Positions 29,066-40,099 of a stretch of 64,000 bases of DNA are shown here, one piece after another. The notes under the pieces were generated by a model that was not told the origin of the DNA, made no database searches, and saw nothing but the letters and a program-made list of their open reading frames with translations. This stretch comes from Ancylobacter sonchi (GTDB taxonomy: Bacteria > Pseudomonadota > Alphaproteobacteria > Rhizobiales > Xanthobacteraceae), in NCBI RefSeq assembly GCF_018390695.1, contig NZ_JAHBGF010000011.1:186001-250000 (forward strand), read 5' to 3'. Position 1 is the first letter of the stretch. Each line of letters opens with the position of its first letter. Made by a program: the position numbers and the translations under genes.

Positions 29066-29983
29066 ATGTTCCGCCGGCTCAATGATGCGCCTTATCTGCT
29101 GCTGTCGCTGACGAGCTTGTTCTGGGCCGGCAACATCGTGGTCGGCCGGCTTGCCGCCGGCCATGTGCCGCCCATCGGCCTCGCCTTCCTGCGCTGGGTG
29201 ATCGCCTCGGCGATCCTCATGCCGTTCGCCTGGCCGCTGCTGCGGCGCGAATGGACGCTGCTGCGCGGCCATGTCGTCGTGGTGCTGGTGCTGTCGCTCA
29301 CCGGCATCGCCGCCTTCAACACCATGATGTATTGGGGCCTGCAATACACCCCGGCGATCAACGCGCTGCTCATCCAGTCGACCGGCCCGCTGATGATCGC
29401 CTTCTGGTCGCTGGCCATCAATCGCGAGCGCCTGTCGCTCGGCCAGCTCGCCGGCATCCTTTTGTCGCTGCTCGGCGTCTTCGTCATCATCTGCCGTGGC
29501 GACCCGGCGGTGGCGCTGCACATCGATTTCAACGTCGGCGACCTCTGGGCCATCGCCGCAATGGTGATCTACGGCGCCTATTCGGCGCTGCTGGCGCGGC
29601 GGCCGGGCATGACGCCGATCGGCTTCCTCACCGTCACCACCGTGCTCGGCAGCCTGATGCTGGCGCCGCTCTTCATCTGGGAGCGCATGGAGGGCGTGCC
29701 GTTCCACGCCGATCTCAAGACGCTGGCGGTCGTCGTCTATATCGGCGTGTTCCCCTCGGTGCTCGCCTATCTCTGCTTCATCCGGGGCGTGCATCTCGTC
29801 GGCCCGAACCGCGCCGCGCCGTTCTTCCACCTGATGCCGGTGTTCGGCTCGGTGCTGGCGATCGCCTTTCTCGGCGAGTCCTTCCATCTCTACCACGCGG
29901 TCGGCTACGCGCTGGTCCTGTCCGGCATCGCCATCGCCACGCTGTGGGGCAGGCGCCGCACCGCCGTGCCGCCGCCGGAGTGA
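29066..29983 (+). CDS. DMT-superfamily (EamA) transporter
   Basis: A 305-residue ten-helix drug/metabolite transporter with two EamA repeats, the first opening with LSLTSLFWAGNIVVGRLA and the second with GDLWAIAAMVIYGAYSALLARR. Such carriers export amino acids or metabolites; the substrate is not evident. The ribosome-binding site is weak. It converges on a GNAT gene immediately downstream (stop codons abut). Confidence 0.88.
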   Translation: MFRRLNDAPYLLLSLTSLFWAGNIVVGRLAAGHVPPIGLAFLRWVIASAILMPFAWPLLRREWTLLRGHVVVVLVLSLTGIAAFNTMMYWGLQYTPAINALLIQSTGPLMIAFWSLAINRERLSLGQLAGILLSLLGVFVIICRGDPAVALHIDFNVGDLWAIAAMVIYGAYSALLARRPGMTPIGFLTVTTVLGSLMLAPLFIWERMEGVPFHADLKTLAVVVYIGVFPSVLAYLCFIRGVHLVGPNRAAPFFHLMPVFGSVLAIAFLGESFHLYHAVGYALVLSGIAIATLWGRRRTAVPPPE

Positions 29984-30829
29984 TCAGCCGAGCTCGAAGC
30001 TCGCCACCCCGTAGAGCCGCTCCAGCGCCACCGGCCGCACCGGCCCGCGATACATGCGCGCGGTCTCGAACACCGGCGAGAAGCCATGGCGCCCGGCCAG
30101 CGCCACCGCCGCCGCGTTCGGCTCGGGCACGTCGAGAAACACCTCGCCGCCCTCCGCCACCGCCAGCAGCGCGGCGAGCACCGCCTCGGCCGCCTGCGGG
30201 TCCTCGGCGTTGAGCGGCCCGATCTTGAAGCCGGCGCGCGCCGGCCGGATCACCCCCCAGCCGGCGAGCCGGCCCCCGCGCATCAGCGCCCGCCCGACAT
30301 GGCCGGGCGTGTCGCGCCAGCGGGCGAGGAAGGCGTCCCGCGCCGCTGGAAACACCAGCGCGTCGTCCGCCGCCATCTGTGCGAACGGCACCTCGCGCAG
30401 GTCGACGATCCCCGCCGGCATGGCGCCACCCGCCCGCGCGACGGCGCGAAACCGGATGTTGCGATGGGACAGCGCGAAACCCTCCCTGGCGTAGTTCGCC
30501 TGCTGCGCCACCACCCCGTCGAGCCCGATGCTGCGTACCCCGGCATGGGCGAGGCCGGCCTGCCACAGCCGGTAGCCGATGCCATGCCCGCGCATCTCCG
30601 GCCGCACGATGTAGAAGCCGAGAAAGGCGAAGGCGGCGTCATAATTCACCACCGAGATCACCGCCGCCGGTATCCCGCCCTGCTCGGCGATCAGGAAGCC
30701 CTGCGGATCGACCGCGCCGAAGGCGCCGGCATCGGCGCGACCCGGATTCCATCCCTCCCCGGCCGCCCAGTCGAGGGCTAGGGGGATTTCCTCCGGCCGC
30801 ATGGCACGGATGATAAGGCTATCGCTCAC
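29984..30829 (-). CDS. GNAT N-acetyltransferase, YitH-like two-domain
   Basis: A 281-residue (GTG 30829) or 288-residue (ATG 30850) acetyltransferase. The N-terminal GNAT domain has the acetyl-CoA loop VRPEMRGHGIGYRLW; the C-terminal half resembles the Acetyltransf_18 domain of YitH-type proteins (IGPLNAEDPQAAEAVL, ARMYRG). I prefer GTG 30829 because GGAG lies upstream at normal spacing. Substrate unknown. Confidence 0.82.
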   Translation of the reverse strand: MSDSLIIRAMRPEEIPLALDWAAGEGWNPGRADAGAFGAVDPQGFLIAEQGGIPAAVISVVNYDAAFAFLGFYIVRPEMRGHGIGYRLWQAGLAHAGVRSIGLDGVVAQQANYAREGFALSHRNIRFRAVARAGGAMPAGIVDLREVPFAQMAADDALVFPAARDAFLARWRDTPGHVGRALMRGGRLAGWGVIRPARAGFKIGPLNAEDPQAAEAVLAALLAVAEGGEVFLDVPEPNAAAVALAGRHGFSPVFETARMYRGPVRPVALERLYGVASFELG

Positions 30830-30866
30830 CGATTCGCTCCGTTCGCCCATCGTTCAAGTTGCCCTC

Positions 30867-31298
30867 ATGATAAGCGACCTCGCCCTCGGCCTGTCGGTCA
30901 GCCTCATCGCCATGCTGATCCATCTCGGCGGCACGCTGCTGCTCGTGGTGCTGATGAACCCGTTCCACGACGTCATGCGCACGCGCGCCCATCTCCGCTT
31001 CACCATCGCGCTGGTCGCCACCTATCTGGTGATGCTGTCGGCCCATGTGCTGGAGGTCGGCCTGTGGGGCCTGCTGTTCGACAGCCTCGGCCTCGCCGAG
31101 CGCTCCGAGGACGCCTACTATTCCGCCTTCGTCAACTACACGACGCTCGGCTATGGCGGCTCGCAGAAGATGGTGGATACCCGCCTGCTCGGCCCGCTCG
31201 CCTCGGCGAACGGCATCCTGATGTTCGGCTGGTCGACGGCGATCCTGGTCCTCGTCGTGCAGCGCCATCTACCCGCCCGCCTCTCCGCGCGGGATTGA
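30867..31298 (+). CDS. Ion channel protein, two-TM potassium-channel-like
   Basis: A 143-residue membrane protein with three to four hydrophobic segments and a pore-like motif YTTLGYGG close to the TxGYGD filter of K+ channels (Ion_trans_2 family). The Asp of the usual filter end is replaced by Gly, so ion selectivity is uncertain. I chose ATG 30867 (MISDLALGLS); earlier in-frame ATG at 30801 would overlap the divergent GNAT gene. Confidence 0.75.
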   Translation: MISDLALGLSVSLIAMLIHLGGTLLLVVLMNPFHDVMRTRAHLRFTIALVATYLVMLSAHVLEVGLWGLLFDSLGLAERSEDAYYSAFVNYTTLGYGGSQKMVDTRLLGPLASANGILMFGWSTAILVLVVQRHLPARLSARD

Positions 31299-31321
31299 GC
31301 GCGGCAGGTGCGTCCGCCCCG

Positions 31322-31681
31322 CTACTCGCCCGTGCAGTTCAGCGGCGGGGCGTTTTCGCCCTTGGTGAGGTCGTAGAGGTCGCCATTATTGCCCTTGCTC
31401 CACCAGATGAAGCGACCGCCGGCATAGCGGGCGCCGGAGCCGGACAGCACATTGGCCAGCACCACGAACTCGCCGCCGACCGTGAGGCTCGCCAGCGCCA
31501 CCGGCGGCGCATTGTAATAGCTCACCTTGAGCCGGCCGCCGTCGGCGCAGCGATAGGCGGCGTGGATCGTCTGCGCCCTGGCGCCCTTGGGCAGGGGAAT
31601 GGTGAGGGTGTCGGCGCCGGCCGCGCCGGCAGCCATACAGAGCGCCAGCACGCCGGCAGTGCGCAGGATCGGCTTCATCAT
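31322..31681 (-). CDS. mliC: MliC-family C-type lysozyme inhibitor, secreted
   Basis: A 119-residue periplasmic protein with a cleavable signal peptide (MMKPILRTAGVLALCMAAGAAGA). The MliC/PliC signature follows: YRCADGG, the loop VLSGSGARYAGGRFIWWSKG and a C-terminal Cys that would form a disulfide. There is no lipobox Cys, so it should be soluble in the periplasm rather than a lipoprotein. AGGAGGGACGCG precedes the ATG. It protects peptidoglycan from c-type lysozyme. Confidence 0.88.
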   Translation of the reverse strand: MMKPILRTAGVLALCMAAGAAGADTLTIPLPKGARAQTIHAAYRCADGGRLKVSYYNAPPVALASLTVGGEFVVLANVLSGSGARYAGGRFIWWSKGNNGDLYDLTKGENAPPLNCTGE

Positions 31682-31692
31682 CGCGTCCCTCC

Positions 31693-32619
31693 TCACACCG
31701 GCGGATGCTCGGCATGCCAGTGGCGGGCGATGTCGATGCGGCGCGGCACCCATACCCGGTCGTGGCGGGCGATGTGGTCGAGGAAGCGCTCCAGCGCCAC
31801 GATCCGCCCCGGCCGGCCGACGAGGCGGCAATGCAGCCCCACCGACATCATCTTCGGCGCTTCCGAGCCCTCGGCATAGAGCGCGTCGAAGCTGTCGCGC
31901 AGATAGGCGAAGAACGCGTCGCCATTGGAGAACCCCGCCGGAATGGCGAAGCGCATGTCGTTGGCGTCGAGCGTGTAGGGGATGGTCAAATGCGGCTTGG
32001 TCGGCCCGGCCACCCAATAGGGCAGATCGTCGGCATAGGTGTCGGAATCATAGAGGAGGCCGCCCTCCTCCATGGTGATCTGCCGCGAGTTGACCGAGGT
32101 GCGCCCGGTGTACCAGCCGAGCGGCCGCTCGCCGGTCACCTGGGTGTGCAGGGCGATGGCGGCGTCGAAATCCGCCTTCTCCGCCGCGTAGCTGTGGTCG
32201 CGATAGTCGATCCAGCGCAGCCCGTGGCTGGCGATCTCCCAGTCCGCCTCCTTCATCGCCGCCACCGCCTCCGGGTTGCGGGCGAGCGCGGTGGCCACGC
32301 CGAACACCGTGACCGGCAGGTTGCGGCGGGTGAACAGCCGCCACAGCCGCCAGAAGCCGGCGCGGGCGCCATATTCGTAGATCGACTCCATGTTCATGTG
32401 CCGCATGCCCGGCCAGGGCTGGGCGCCGACGATCTCGGAGAGAAAGGCCTCGGAGGCGGCATCGCCATGCAGGATGCAGTTCTCGCCGCCTTCCTCGTAA
32501 TTGACCACGAACTGCACCGCCACCCGCGCCCGGCCCGGCCAGCGCGGGTCCGGCGCGTGACGGCCATAGCCGATGAGGTCGCGGGGATAGGGCTGGTCGT
32601 AGCTGAAGATCGGCGGCAT
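31693..32619 (-). CDS. puuE: Polysaccharide deacetylase-type allantoinase (PuuE)
   Basis: A 308-residue NodB-fold hydrolase matching PuuE-type cofactor-independent allantoinase, which opens allantoin to allantoate. Visible signatures are FVVNYEEGGE, the GARAGFWRL region, the ASHGLRWIDYRDHS motif and the C-terminal SVGLHCRLVGRPGR. ATG 32619 (MPPIFSYDQPYPRD) is the family start. No other ureide genes are in the window. Allantoin breakdown feeds glyoxylate, which would connect it to gcl. Confidence 0.88.
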   Translation of the reverse strand: MPPIFSYDQPYPRDLIGYGRHAPDPRWPGRARVAVQFVVNYEEGGENCILHGDAASEAFLSEIVGAQPWPGMRHMNMESIYEYGARAGFWRLWRLFTRRNLPVTVFGVATALARNPEAVAAMKEADWEIASHGLRWIDYRDHSYAAEKADFDAAIALHTQVTGERPLGWYTGRTSVNSRQITMEEGGLLYDSDTYADDLPYWVAGPTKPHLTIPYTLDANDMRFAIPAGFSNGDAFFAYLRDSFDALYAEGSEAPKMMSVGLHCRLVGRPGRIVALERFLDHIARHDRVWVPRRIDIARHWHAEHPPV

Positions 32620-32893
32620 GCGGCACACTCGCGGTACGGGACGCGGAACCGACGGCCGTGCAAGGCATATGCCGGAAGCATGCGGCCGCCGCATGGGCGA
32701 GAGACGATATCGGCGCGAGACAAACGCGTCGCCTGACGGCATAAAACTCGGCAAGCCTCTCGACAATCCGTGCCGGGCGCTTTTGATAGGTTCGTGCCCT
32801 CGGGCGCCGTCCGTGCCGTGCCGTCGCTGCGTCATCCGTCTCAAGCTCTTCGTCCAAAGCTTTCCGCCCAAGGTCGCCACCAAAGGTCTCACA

Positions 32894-33541
<648 letters not shown>

Positions 33542-33558
33542 GCCGTCCGCCCCGCGCC

Positions 33559-34611
33559 ATGCGGCGGCAGGGTCTGCATCACGCGGGAGGATGGCGCACC
33601 CGATGCGCCCTCCCGCTCGCGGCCCTCGCCCTCGTCGTCCCGGCGACCGCCATGATGGCCGCCACGACAACGGCCACGACCGTGCAGGCCGCACAGCCCG
33701 AAGCCACCGAACTCGACGTCGCCGGCCCTCACGGCCCGCTCCGCGGTACGCTGCTGGAGCCGGCGGCGGCGAATCCGACCGTTCCCGGCCAGCCGGTGGC
33801 GATTCTCGTGCCCGGCTCCGGCCCCACGGACCGCGACGGCAACAGTCCGCTCGGCCTGAAGGCCGCGCCCTATCGCCTGCTGGCCGAAGCGCTGGCGGCG
33901 CGCGGCATCGCCAGCCTGCGCTTCGACAAGCGCGGCATTGCCGGCAGCCGCGACGCCATCCCCGATCCGAACGCCGTCACCCTCGACGACTACGCCGCCG
34001 ACCTCCGCACATGGGCGACCGCGCTCCGCCGGCGCAGCGGCGCGCCCTGCGTCTGGCTGGTCGGCCACAGTGAGGGCGGCCTCGTCGCCTTGAAGGCCGC
34101 CGCCGATCCCGCCGGCCTGTGCGGCCTCGTCCTCATCGCCACGCCGGGCCGGCCGATGGGGGCGGTGCTGCGCGAGCAGTTCGGAGCCAACCCGGCCAAT
34201 GCGCCCTATCGTGCCGCGCTCCTCGACGCCATCGCGGTGCTCGAAGCCGGCCGGCATGTCGATCCGGCAGCGCTCGCCGCGCCGCTGCGGCCGATCTTCG
34301 CGCCGCAGGTCCAGGATTACCTGATCTCCGCCTTCGCCTTCGATCCGGCCCCGGCGCTCGCGAATAGCCGCCTGCCGGTACTGATCCTGCAGGGCACGCG
34401 CGATCTGCAGGTGAGCGAAGCGGACTCCGCGCTCCTCAAGGCTGCCTTGCCGTCGGCGACGCTCATCCGCCTGCCGGGCGTCAATCATGTGCTGAAACGG
34501 GTGCCGGCCGACGACCGCGCCGCCAATCTCGCCACCTATGCCGATTCCGGCCTGCCGCTGGCGCCCGGCGTAGCGGAGGCAATCGCCGCCTTCATCTCCG
34601 TACCGCGCTGA
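33559..34611 (+). CDS. Secreted alpha/beta hydrolase
   Basis: A 350-residue serine hydrolase. It has an N-terminal signal peptide (hydrophobic run about residues 17-45 ending AAA/VQA-A), an oxyanion region VPGSGPTDRDG, nucleophile elbow VGHSEGG, an acid in ILQGTRDLQV and His in PGVNHVLK. It resembles S33/S9-like hydrolases acting in the periplasm. The start follows the eda stop by 17 bases, so it could be co-transcribed. Substrate unknown. Confidence 0.82.
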   Translation: MRRQGLHHAGGWRTRCALPLAALALVVPATAMMAATTTATTVQAAQPEATELDVAGPHGPLRGTLLEPAAANPTVPGQPVAILVPGSGPTDRDGNSPLGLKAAPYRLLAEALAARGIASLRFDKRGIAGSRDAIPDPNAVTLDDYAADLRTWATALRRRSGAPCVWLVGHSEGGLVALKAAADPAGLCGLVLIATPGRPMGAVLREQFGANPANAPYRAALLDAIAVLEAGRHVDPAALAAPLRPIFAPQVQDYLISAFAFDPAPALANSRLPVLILQGTRDLQVSEADSALLKAALPSATLIRLPGVNHVLKRVPADDRAANLATYADSGLPLAPGVAEAIAAFISVPR

Positions 34612-34618
34612 AGCCCGT

Positions 34619-35932
34619 TCACCCGGCCGGCCACTCGGCCTTCCACAGCCGCATGAGCTCTGGCCGCAACGCCGGCGGCACGCTGCCGAGCGGCTTCTTC
34701 ATGCGCTTCACCGAGACGAGGCCGAACAGCTCCCCGTTCTCCGGCCGGTAGAGCACCAGCATGGCGTTGTCGCCGCAATCATGCGTCTTGCAGGTGGCGA
34801 CCAGCAGGTAGCGCGCACCCGCCAGCGTCTCGATCTTCTGCTCGCCCGGCCCCTGCATGTCGACCAGCCAGCCCTCGGTTCTGGCGAGCGGGCCGAGCGC
34901 CTTCAGATAGGCGGCCTTGAAGCCAGGATCGGTCATTGCGCCGATATCGGCGAACTGGTCCACGCCGGGCGCCGCGCTCGCCCGCATGGGCGGCGGCGCC
35001 TGCGTCTGCGGCTCCGGCTCGGCGACCTGCGCCCCGCAGCGTCTCAGCGGCCCCTTGCCGGCGACGGCGGCCAGCGCCCGCTCGGCGGCGCCCAGATGGT
35101 CGCCGTCCGAGGTCCACAACTCATTGCGCAGCACCGAGACGATGAGGCCCTCGCCTTCGCCCTGCAGGAAATAGGTGATGGAAGGGTCCTCGGTGCCCAT
35201 GTAATTGGTGAGCAGGCCCGGCTTGGCGAAGGCTGCCGATCCGGCCGCCGTTTCGATACGGATCTCCTTGGCGCTCACCGTCGCCCTCGGCAATTGCGTG
35301 CAGTCGCCGTTCGGCGCGAAGCTGCCATAAGTCTCGGGGAACAGGCCGAGATTGTCCGCCGGCCCGGGTACGCCGGATACCGCCGGCTTCGACGACACCA
35401 CGTTCGGTTCTGCCGCCGCCGGGCTGGCCGCTGCCGGCGCTGCCGGCTTGGCGGGCACAGCGGCGACCGGCGGCGCGACCGGCGGACAGTTCGCCGCCTG
35501 ATAGCGCTGCCTGTCGAAATGCCACACCGGCTGGCAGCCCTTGCCCTCCAGCGTGAAGTCCGCCCAGCCATGCGCGCGGGTACCGAGCGGCTTCACCACG
35601 CCGGGCACCGTGCCGATCGCCACCCAGCGCCCGGCGCGGTCGCGCGCCAGCACCTTGGACTGGATGCCGGGCTTGGCCCCGTAGCAGGCCGGATCGCGAT
35701 CCTGCGACACCGCCTCCTGCCGGCCGTCGCCGTCGAGGTCGATGAACTTCACCTTGGGGTCGGTCGGCCGGCCGCAAGGGTTCACCACCTTGCCGCCCTT
35801 CAGCGACATGCCGGCGGCGGTCATCAATTGCAGCGCGTCGGCGCCGTCGCGCACCTGCGCGCCGGCCGGCAAAAGACTGACGACGAGACCGGCAAGGAGA
35901 ACCACGAAAGCGGCGAACGCGCGGAGCGGCAT
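34619..35932 (-). CDS. Secreted multidomain protein with C-terminal Ivy-like lysozyme inhibitor domain
   Basis: A 437-residue exported protein: signal peptide (MPLRAFAAFVVLLAGLV ... AGA), a Cys-containing N-domain (residues 25-165, about LSLKGGKVVNPCGRP to HFDRQRYQAANC), a Pro/Ala linker, a middle domain (about 195-315) and a C-terminal domain (about 325-437) ending with the Ivy hallmark loop CKTHDC (residues 381-386; Ivy has CKPHDC with the inhibitory His). FADIGAMTDPGFKAAYLKAL also resembles Ivy. This would inhibit lysozyme in the periplasm; the N-terminal domains are unrecognised and far longer than Ivy's usual about 130 residues. Confidence 0.72.
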   Translation of the reverse strand: MPLRAFAAFVVLLAGLVVSLLPAGAQVRDGADALQLMTAAGMSLKGGKVVNPCGRPTDPKVKFIDLDGDGRQEAVSQDRDPACYGAKPGIQSKVLARDRAGRWVAIGTVPGVVKPLGTRAHGWADFTLEGKGCQPVWHFDRQRYQAANCPPVAPPVAAVPAKPAAPAAASPAAAEPNVVSSKPAVSGVPGPADNLGLFPETYGSFAPNGDCTQLPRATVSAKEIRIETAAGSAAFAKPGLLTNYMGTEDPSITYFLQGEGEGLIVSVLRNELWTSDGDHLGAAERALAAVAGKGPLRRCGAQVAEPEPQTQAPPPMRASAAPGVDQFADIGAMTDPGFKAAYLKALGPLARTEGWLVDMQGPGEQKIETLAGARYLLVATCKTHDCGDNAMLVLYRPENGELFGLVSVKRMKKPLGSVPPALRPELMRLWKAEWPAG

Positions 35933-36012
35933 GACGATCCCGATGCACGACGTGAGGGGGGCTGCGTCGGCACGGTGCAGGCGACGAACGGGGGCCGGGC
36001 CTGCCGACCCGA

Positions 36013-36681
36013 TCAATACGGCTCGGCGAATCCGAAGCGCTGCGCCGGCGACATCGCCGTCCGCCCGGTACGCTTCCAGCGCAGGAAGACATGGATGGCC
36101 ACCATCAGCGCGATGAAGCGCAGCAGCGCCATCATGTGGAAGTCACCGGTCATGCCCCAGCCATACGCCGCCTGCCGACCGCCGATGTACAACGAGATCA
36201 GCGGCAGGATCGCCTCGTTGATGCCGAAGGCGAGGCCCACCACCCGCGCCCAGTGCCGAAATTGCCGGTAGCGGAAGTGCCCCTCGGCCTGCCGCTCCAG
36301 CTTCATCGCCAGCATCAGCACGATGAAGCAGAACAGCATCGTCACCGAGTCGTTGGCGACGCCCTGCATCGTCGGATCGTTGAAGATGAAGGTCTGCAGA
36401 AGATATCCGGCGATGGCGGCGATGCCGCCGGCGATCGGAAACAGCGGCACCAGGATGAACAGCCCGACGATCAGGATGACCGGCGCCATCAGGATCACCG
36501 GTATGGCGATGAAGCCGCCATTGCCGCCGCCACCACCGCCGCCGAGGAACGGCACCCTGCCCTCCCGATCGGCAACGCCGCGGGCAAATTCGACAGGAGA
36601 CGTGGGTTGATAATGCGTCCAGCCTTCAAGGCCGGCGCGATAGTCCTGCGCACTCCAGCTTTCGCTCATGTCGGCGCCCAT
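36013..36681 (-). CDS. Multi-pass membrane protein of unknown function
   Basis: A 222-residue protein with a soluble N-terminus (about 40 residues), a glycine-only run near residue 48, and five hydrophobic segments (about 57-80, 83-97, 112-128, 144-168, 185-200). ATG 36681 or MSESW at 36669 are both possible starts. It lies just upstream of the Ivy-domain gene in the same orientation; they may be an operon. No family recognised. Confidence 0.65.
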   Translation of the reverse strand: MGADMSESWSAQDYRAGLEGWTHYQPTSPVEFARGVADREGRVPFLGGGGGGGNGGFIAIPVILMAPVILIVGLFILVPLFPIAGGIAAIAGYLLQTFIFNDPTMQGVANDSVTMLFCFIVLMLAMKLERQAEGHFRYRQFRHWARVVGLAFGINEAILPLISLYIGGRQAAYGWGMTGDFHMMALLRFIALMVAIHVFLRWKRTGRTAMSPAQRFGFAEPY

Positions 36682-36874
36682 TCTGGGAGGAAATCCATAC
36701 TCCCCCAGTACCGTAACGGCGGCAATAGTCTCGGCAGTTTCGTCGCGATTTTATTTCGAAAAACCTCGACCCGACGGCAGGATTTCGTGATTTACCTAAC
36801 GTAATCTTGCGGAGGCAAATATTGCCGCCATCCGCCACCCTGACGCCCCGCCGATCCGGACCCGCAAAACGGAT

Positions 36875-36896
36875 GCGCCCGGCCGAAGCCGGGCGC
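36875..36896 (-). terminator. Probable terminator after serA
   Basis: Perfect 9-bp stem GCGCCCGGC / GCCGGGCGC with CGAA loop; on the minus strand followed by ATCCGTTTTGC, a weak T-rich tail. Confidence 0.6.
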
Positions 36897-36964
36897 GAGG
36901 AGCAGCCTTTGCGTGCAAGCCCGGGAAAGGGCGCCGCCGCCAGACGGAGCGGCGCCGTCCGCGA

Positions 36965-38551
36965 TCAGAACGCCAGCGGCTTGACCTGCTTCACCTGCGG
37001 CAGCGCCTGCACCTTGGCGAGCACCTCGGCCGGCGCCTGCCCGTCGATCTCCACCAGCGCGATGGCATCGCCGCCCTGATGGTCGCGGCCCAGCGCGAAG
37101 GTGGCGATGTTCACCCCCGCCTCGCCGAGCAGGCTGGCGAACTTGCCGACGAAACCCGGCTTGTCCTCGTTGGTCACGTAGATCATCGAAGGGGCGAACT
37201 CGGCATCGACCTTGATGCCCTTGATGTCGACGATACGCGGGCGGCCGTCGGCAAACACGGTGCCGGACAGCGAGCGCTCCATCTTGTCGGTCACCACGGT
37301 CAGGGTGATCAAGCTCTCGAAGTCGCCGGCCACCTCGCGCGTGACTTCCTCCACCACGATGCCGCGCTCCTTGGCGACGCTCGGGGCGGAGACGACGTTC
37401 ACGTCGGCCAGCGCCGGGCGCAGCAGGCCGGCCACCGCCGAGGAGGTCAGCGCCTTGATCTTCAGCTCGGCCACCGCGCCCTCATAGGTGAGGCGCACGG
37501 TCTTGATGTCGGTGTCGGTCAGCTGGCCGGCGAAGGAACCCAGCTTCTCGGCCAGCTCGATGAACGGCTTCAGCTTCGGCGCCTCTTCCGCGGTGATCGA
37601 GGGGAAGTTCACCGCATTGGAGATGGCGCCGCGCAAGAGGTAGTCGCTCATCTGCTCGGCGACCTGCAGCGCCACGTTCTCCTGCGCCTCGGTGGTGGAG
37701 GCGCCGAGATGCGGGGTGCAGATCACGTTGGGCAGGCCGAACAGCGGGTTCTCGGTGGCCGGCTCGGTGACGAACACGTCGAAGGCGGCGCCGGCGACGT
37801 GGCCGCTCTTCAGCGCCTCGGCGAGCGCCGCCTCGTCGACGAGGCCGCCGCGCGCGCAGTTGACGATGCGCACGCCCTTCTTCGCCTTGGCGATCGCCTC
37901 GGCGGAGAGCACGTTCCGGGTCTTCTCGGTCAGCGGCGTGTGCAGGGTGATGACGTCCGCGCGCGCCAGCAGATCGTCGAGTTCCACCTTCTCGACGCCG
38001 AGGTCGAGCGCCCGCTCCGGCGACAGGAACGGGTCGAAGGCAACCACCTTCATCTTCAGGCCGAGCGCACGGTCGGCGACGATGGAGCCGATATTGCCGC
38101 AGCCGATCACGCCGAGCGTCTTGGCGGTGAGCTCGACGCCCATGAAGCGGTTCTTCTCCCACTTGCCGGCCTGGGTGGAGGCATCGGCGGCGGGGATCTC
38201 GCGAGCCAGAGCGAACATCATCGCGATGGCGTGCTCGGCGGTGGTGATGGAGTTGCCGAACGGCGTGTTCATCACGATCACGCCGCGGGCGGTGGCGGCG
38301 GGGATGTCGACATTGTCGACGCCAATGCCGGCACGGCCGACCACTTTCAGCCGCGCCGCCTTCTCGAGGATCTTCGGCGTCACCTTGGTGGCGGAGCGGA
38401 TGGCGAGGCCATCATAGTCGCCGATGATCTCGGCGAGCTTGTCCTTGTCCTTGCCGAGGTTCGGCTGGAAATCGACCTCGATGCCGCGATCCTTGAAGAT
38501 CTGCACGGCGGCGGGGGAAAGGGCGTCGGAAATCAGAACGCGGGGAGCCAT
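36965..38551 (-). CDS. serA: D-3-phosphoglycerate dehydrogenase
   Basis: A 528-residue enzyme catalysing the first step of serine synthesis from 3-phosphoglycerate. Domains: substrate/NAD domain with GRAGIGVDNVD and the Rossmann motif GVIGCGNIGSIVADRA, an intervening ASB domain, and a C-terminal ACT domain for serine feedback (NEDKPGFVGKFASLL). ATG 38551 (MAPRVLISDALS) is preferred over ATG 38560; both share the AGGATG region. serC lies just upstream in the same direction. Confidence 0.96.
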   Translation of the reverse strand: MAPRVLISDALSPAAVQIFKDRGIEVDFQPNLGKDKDKLAEIIGDYDGLAIRSATKVTPKILEKAARLKVVGRAGIGVDNVDIPAATARGVIVMNTPFGNSITTAEHAIAMMFALAREIPAADASTQAGKWEKNRFMGVELTAKTLGVIGCGNIGSIVADRALGLKMKVVAFDPFLSPERALDLGVEKVELDDLLARADVITLHTPLTEKTRNVLSAEAIAKAKKGVRIVNCARGGLVDEAALAEALKSGHVAGAAFDVFVTEPATENPLFGLPNVICTPHLGASTTEAQENVALQVAEQMSDYLLRGAISNAVNFPSITAEEAPKLKPFIELAEKLGSFAGQLTDTDIKTVRLTYEGAVAELKIKALTSSAVAGLLRPALADVNVVSAPSVAKERGIVVEEVTREVAGDFESLITLTVVTDKMERSLSGTVFADGRPRIVDIKGIKVDAEFAPSMIYVTNEDKPGFVGKFASLLGEAGVNIATFALGRDHQGGDAIALVEIDGQAPAEVLAKVQALPQVKQVKPLAF

Positions 38552-38803
38552 CGGCTTCATCCTGTTCGCAAAAGGGGGGACATCGATCCCGCCGCCGGCG
38601 GGAGAGCACGACCCGTCCCGCCACTGGCGGGAGGGGACGACGAGCGTTCGTCGGACAAGCGTGCGTCCGGTCCGCGCCCGTGAAGACGCGGGTGTCTGGC
38701 ACGCGGCGGCCCATGCCGGGAGAACATGCGCCGCCGGGAGCCCGGGCCGCCTGCCCCTCGCCGTCCCCTCGCGCCAATGGCGGGAGAGGTCAGCGAGCGG
38801 GCG

Positions 38804-39979
<1,176 letters not shown>

Positions 39980-40099
39980 GATGATCCATCCTTCCAGATG
40001 GGATGCCCCTCGTTGGGGAGGGGTAGCCCGAGCGGGGAAATACGCCGCTCCATCGGCAATTGCAAGCGCGTCCCCACTCGCCACGCCGGACCGGCCCAC

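Noticed and set aside
38610-38790. Repeated TGGCGGGAG-like segments between serC and serA
   Set aside because: Two or three short GC-rich similarities only; no regular array or clear hairpin-terminator, so likely chance.
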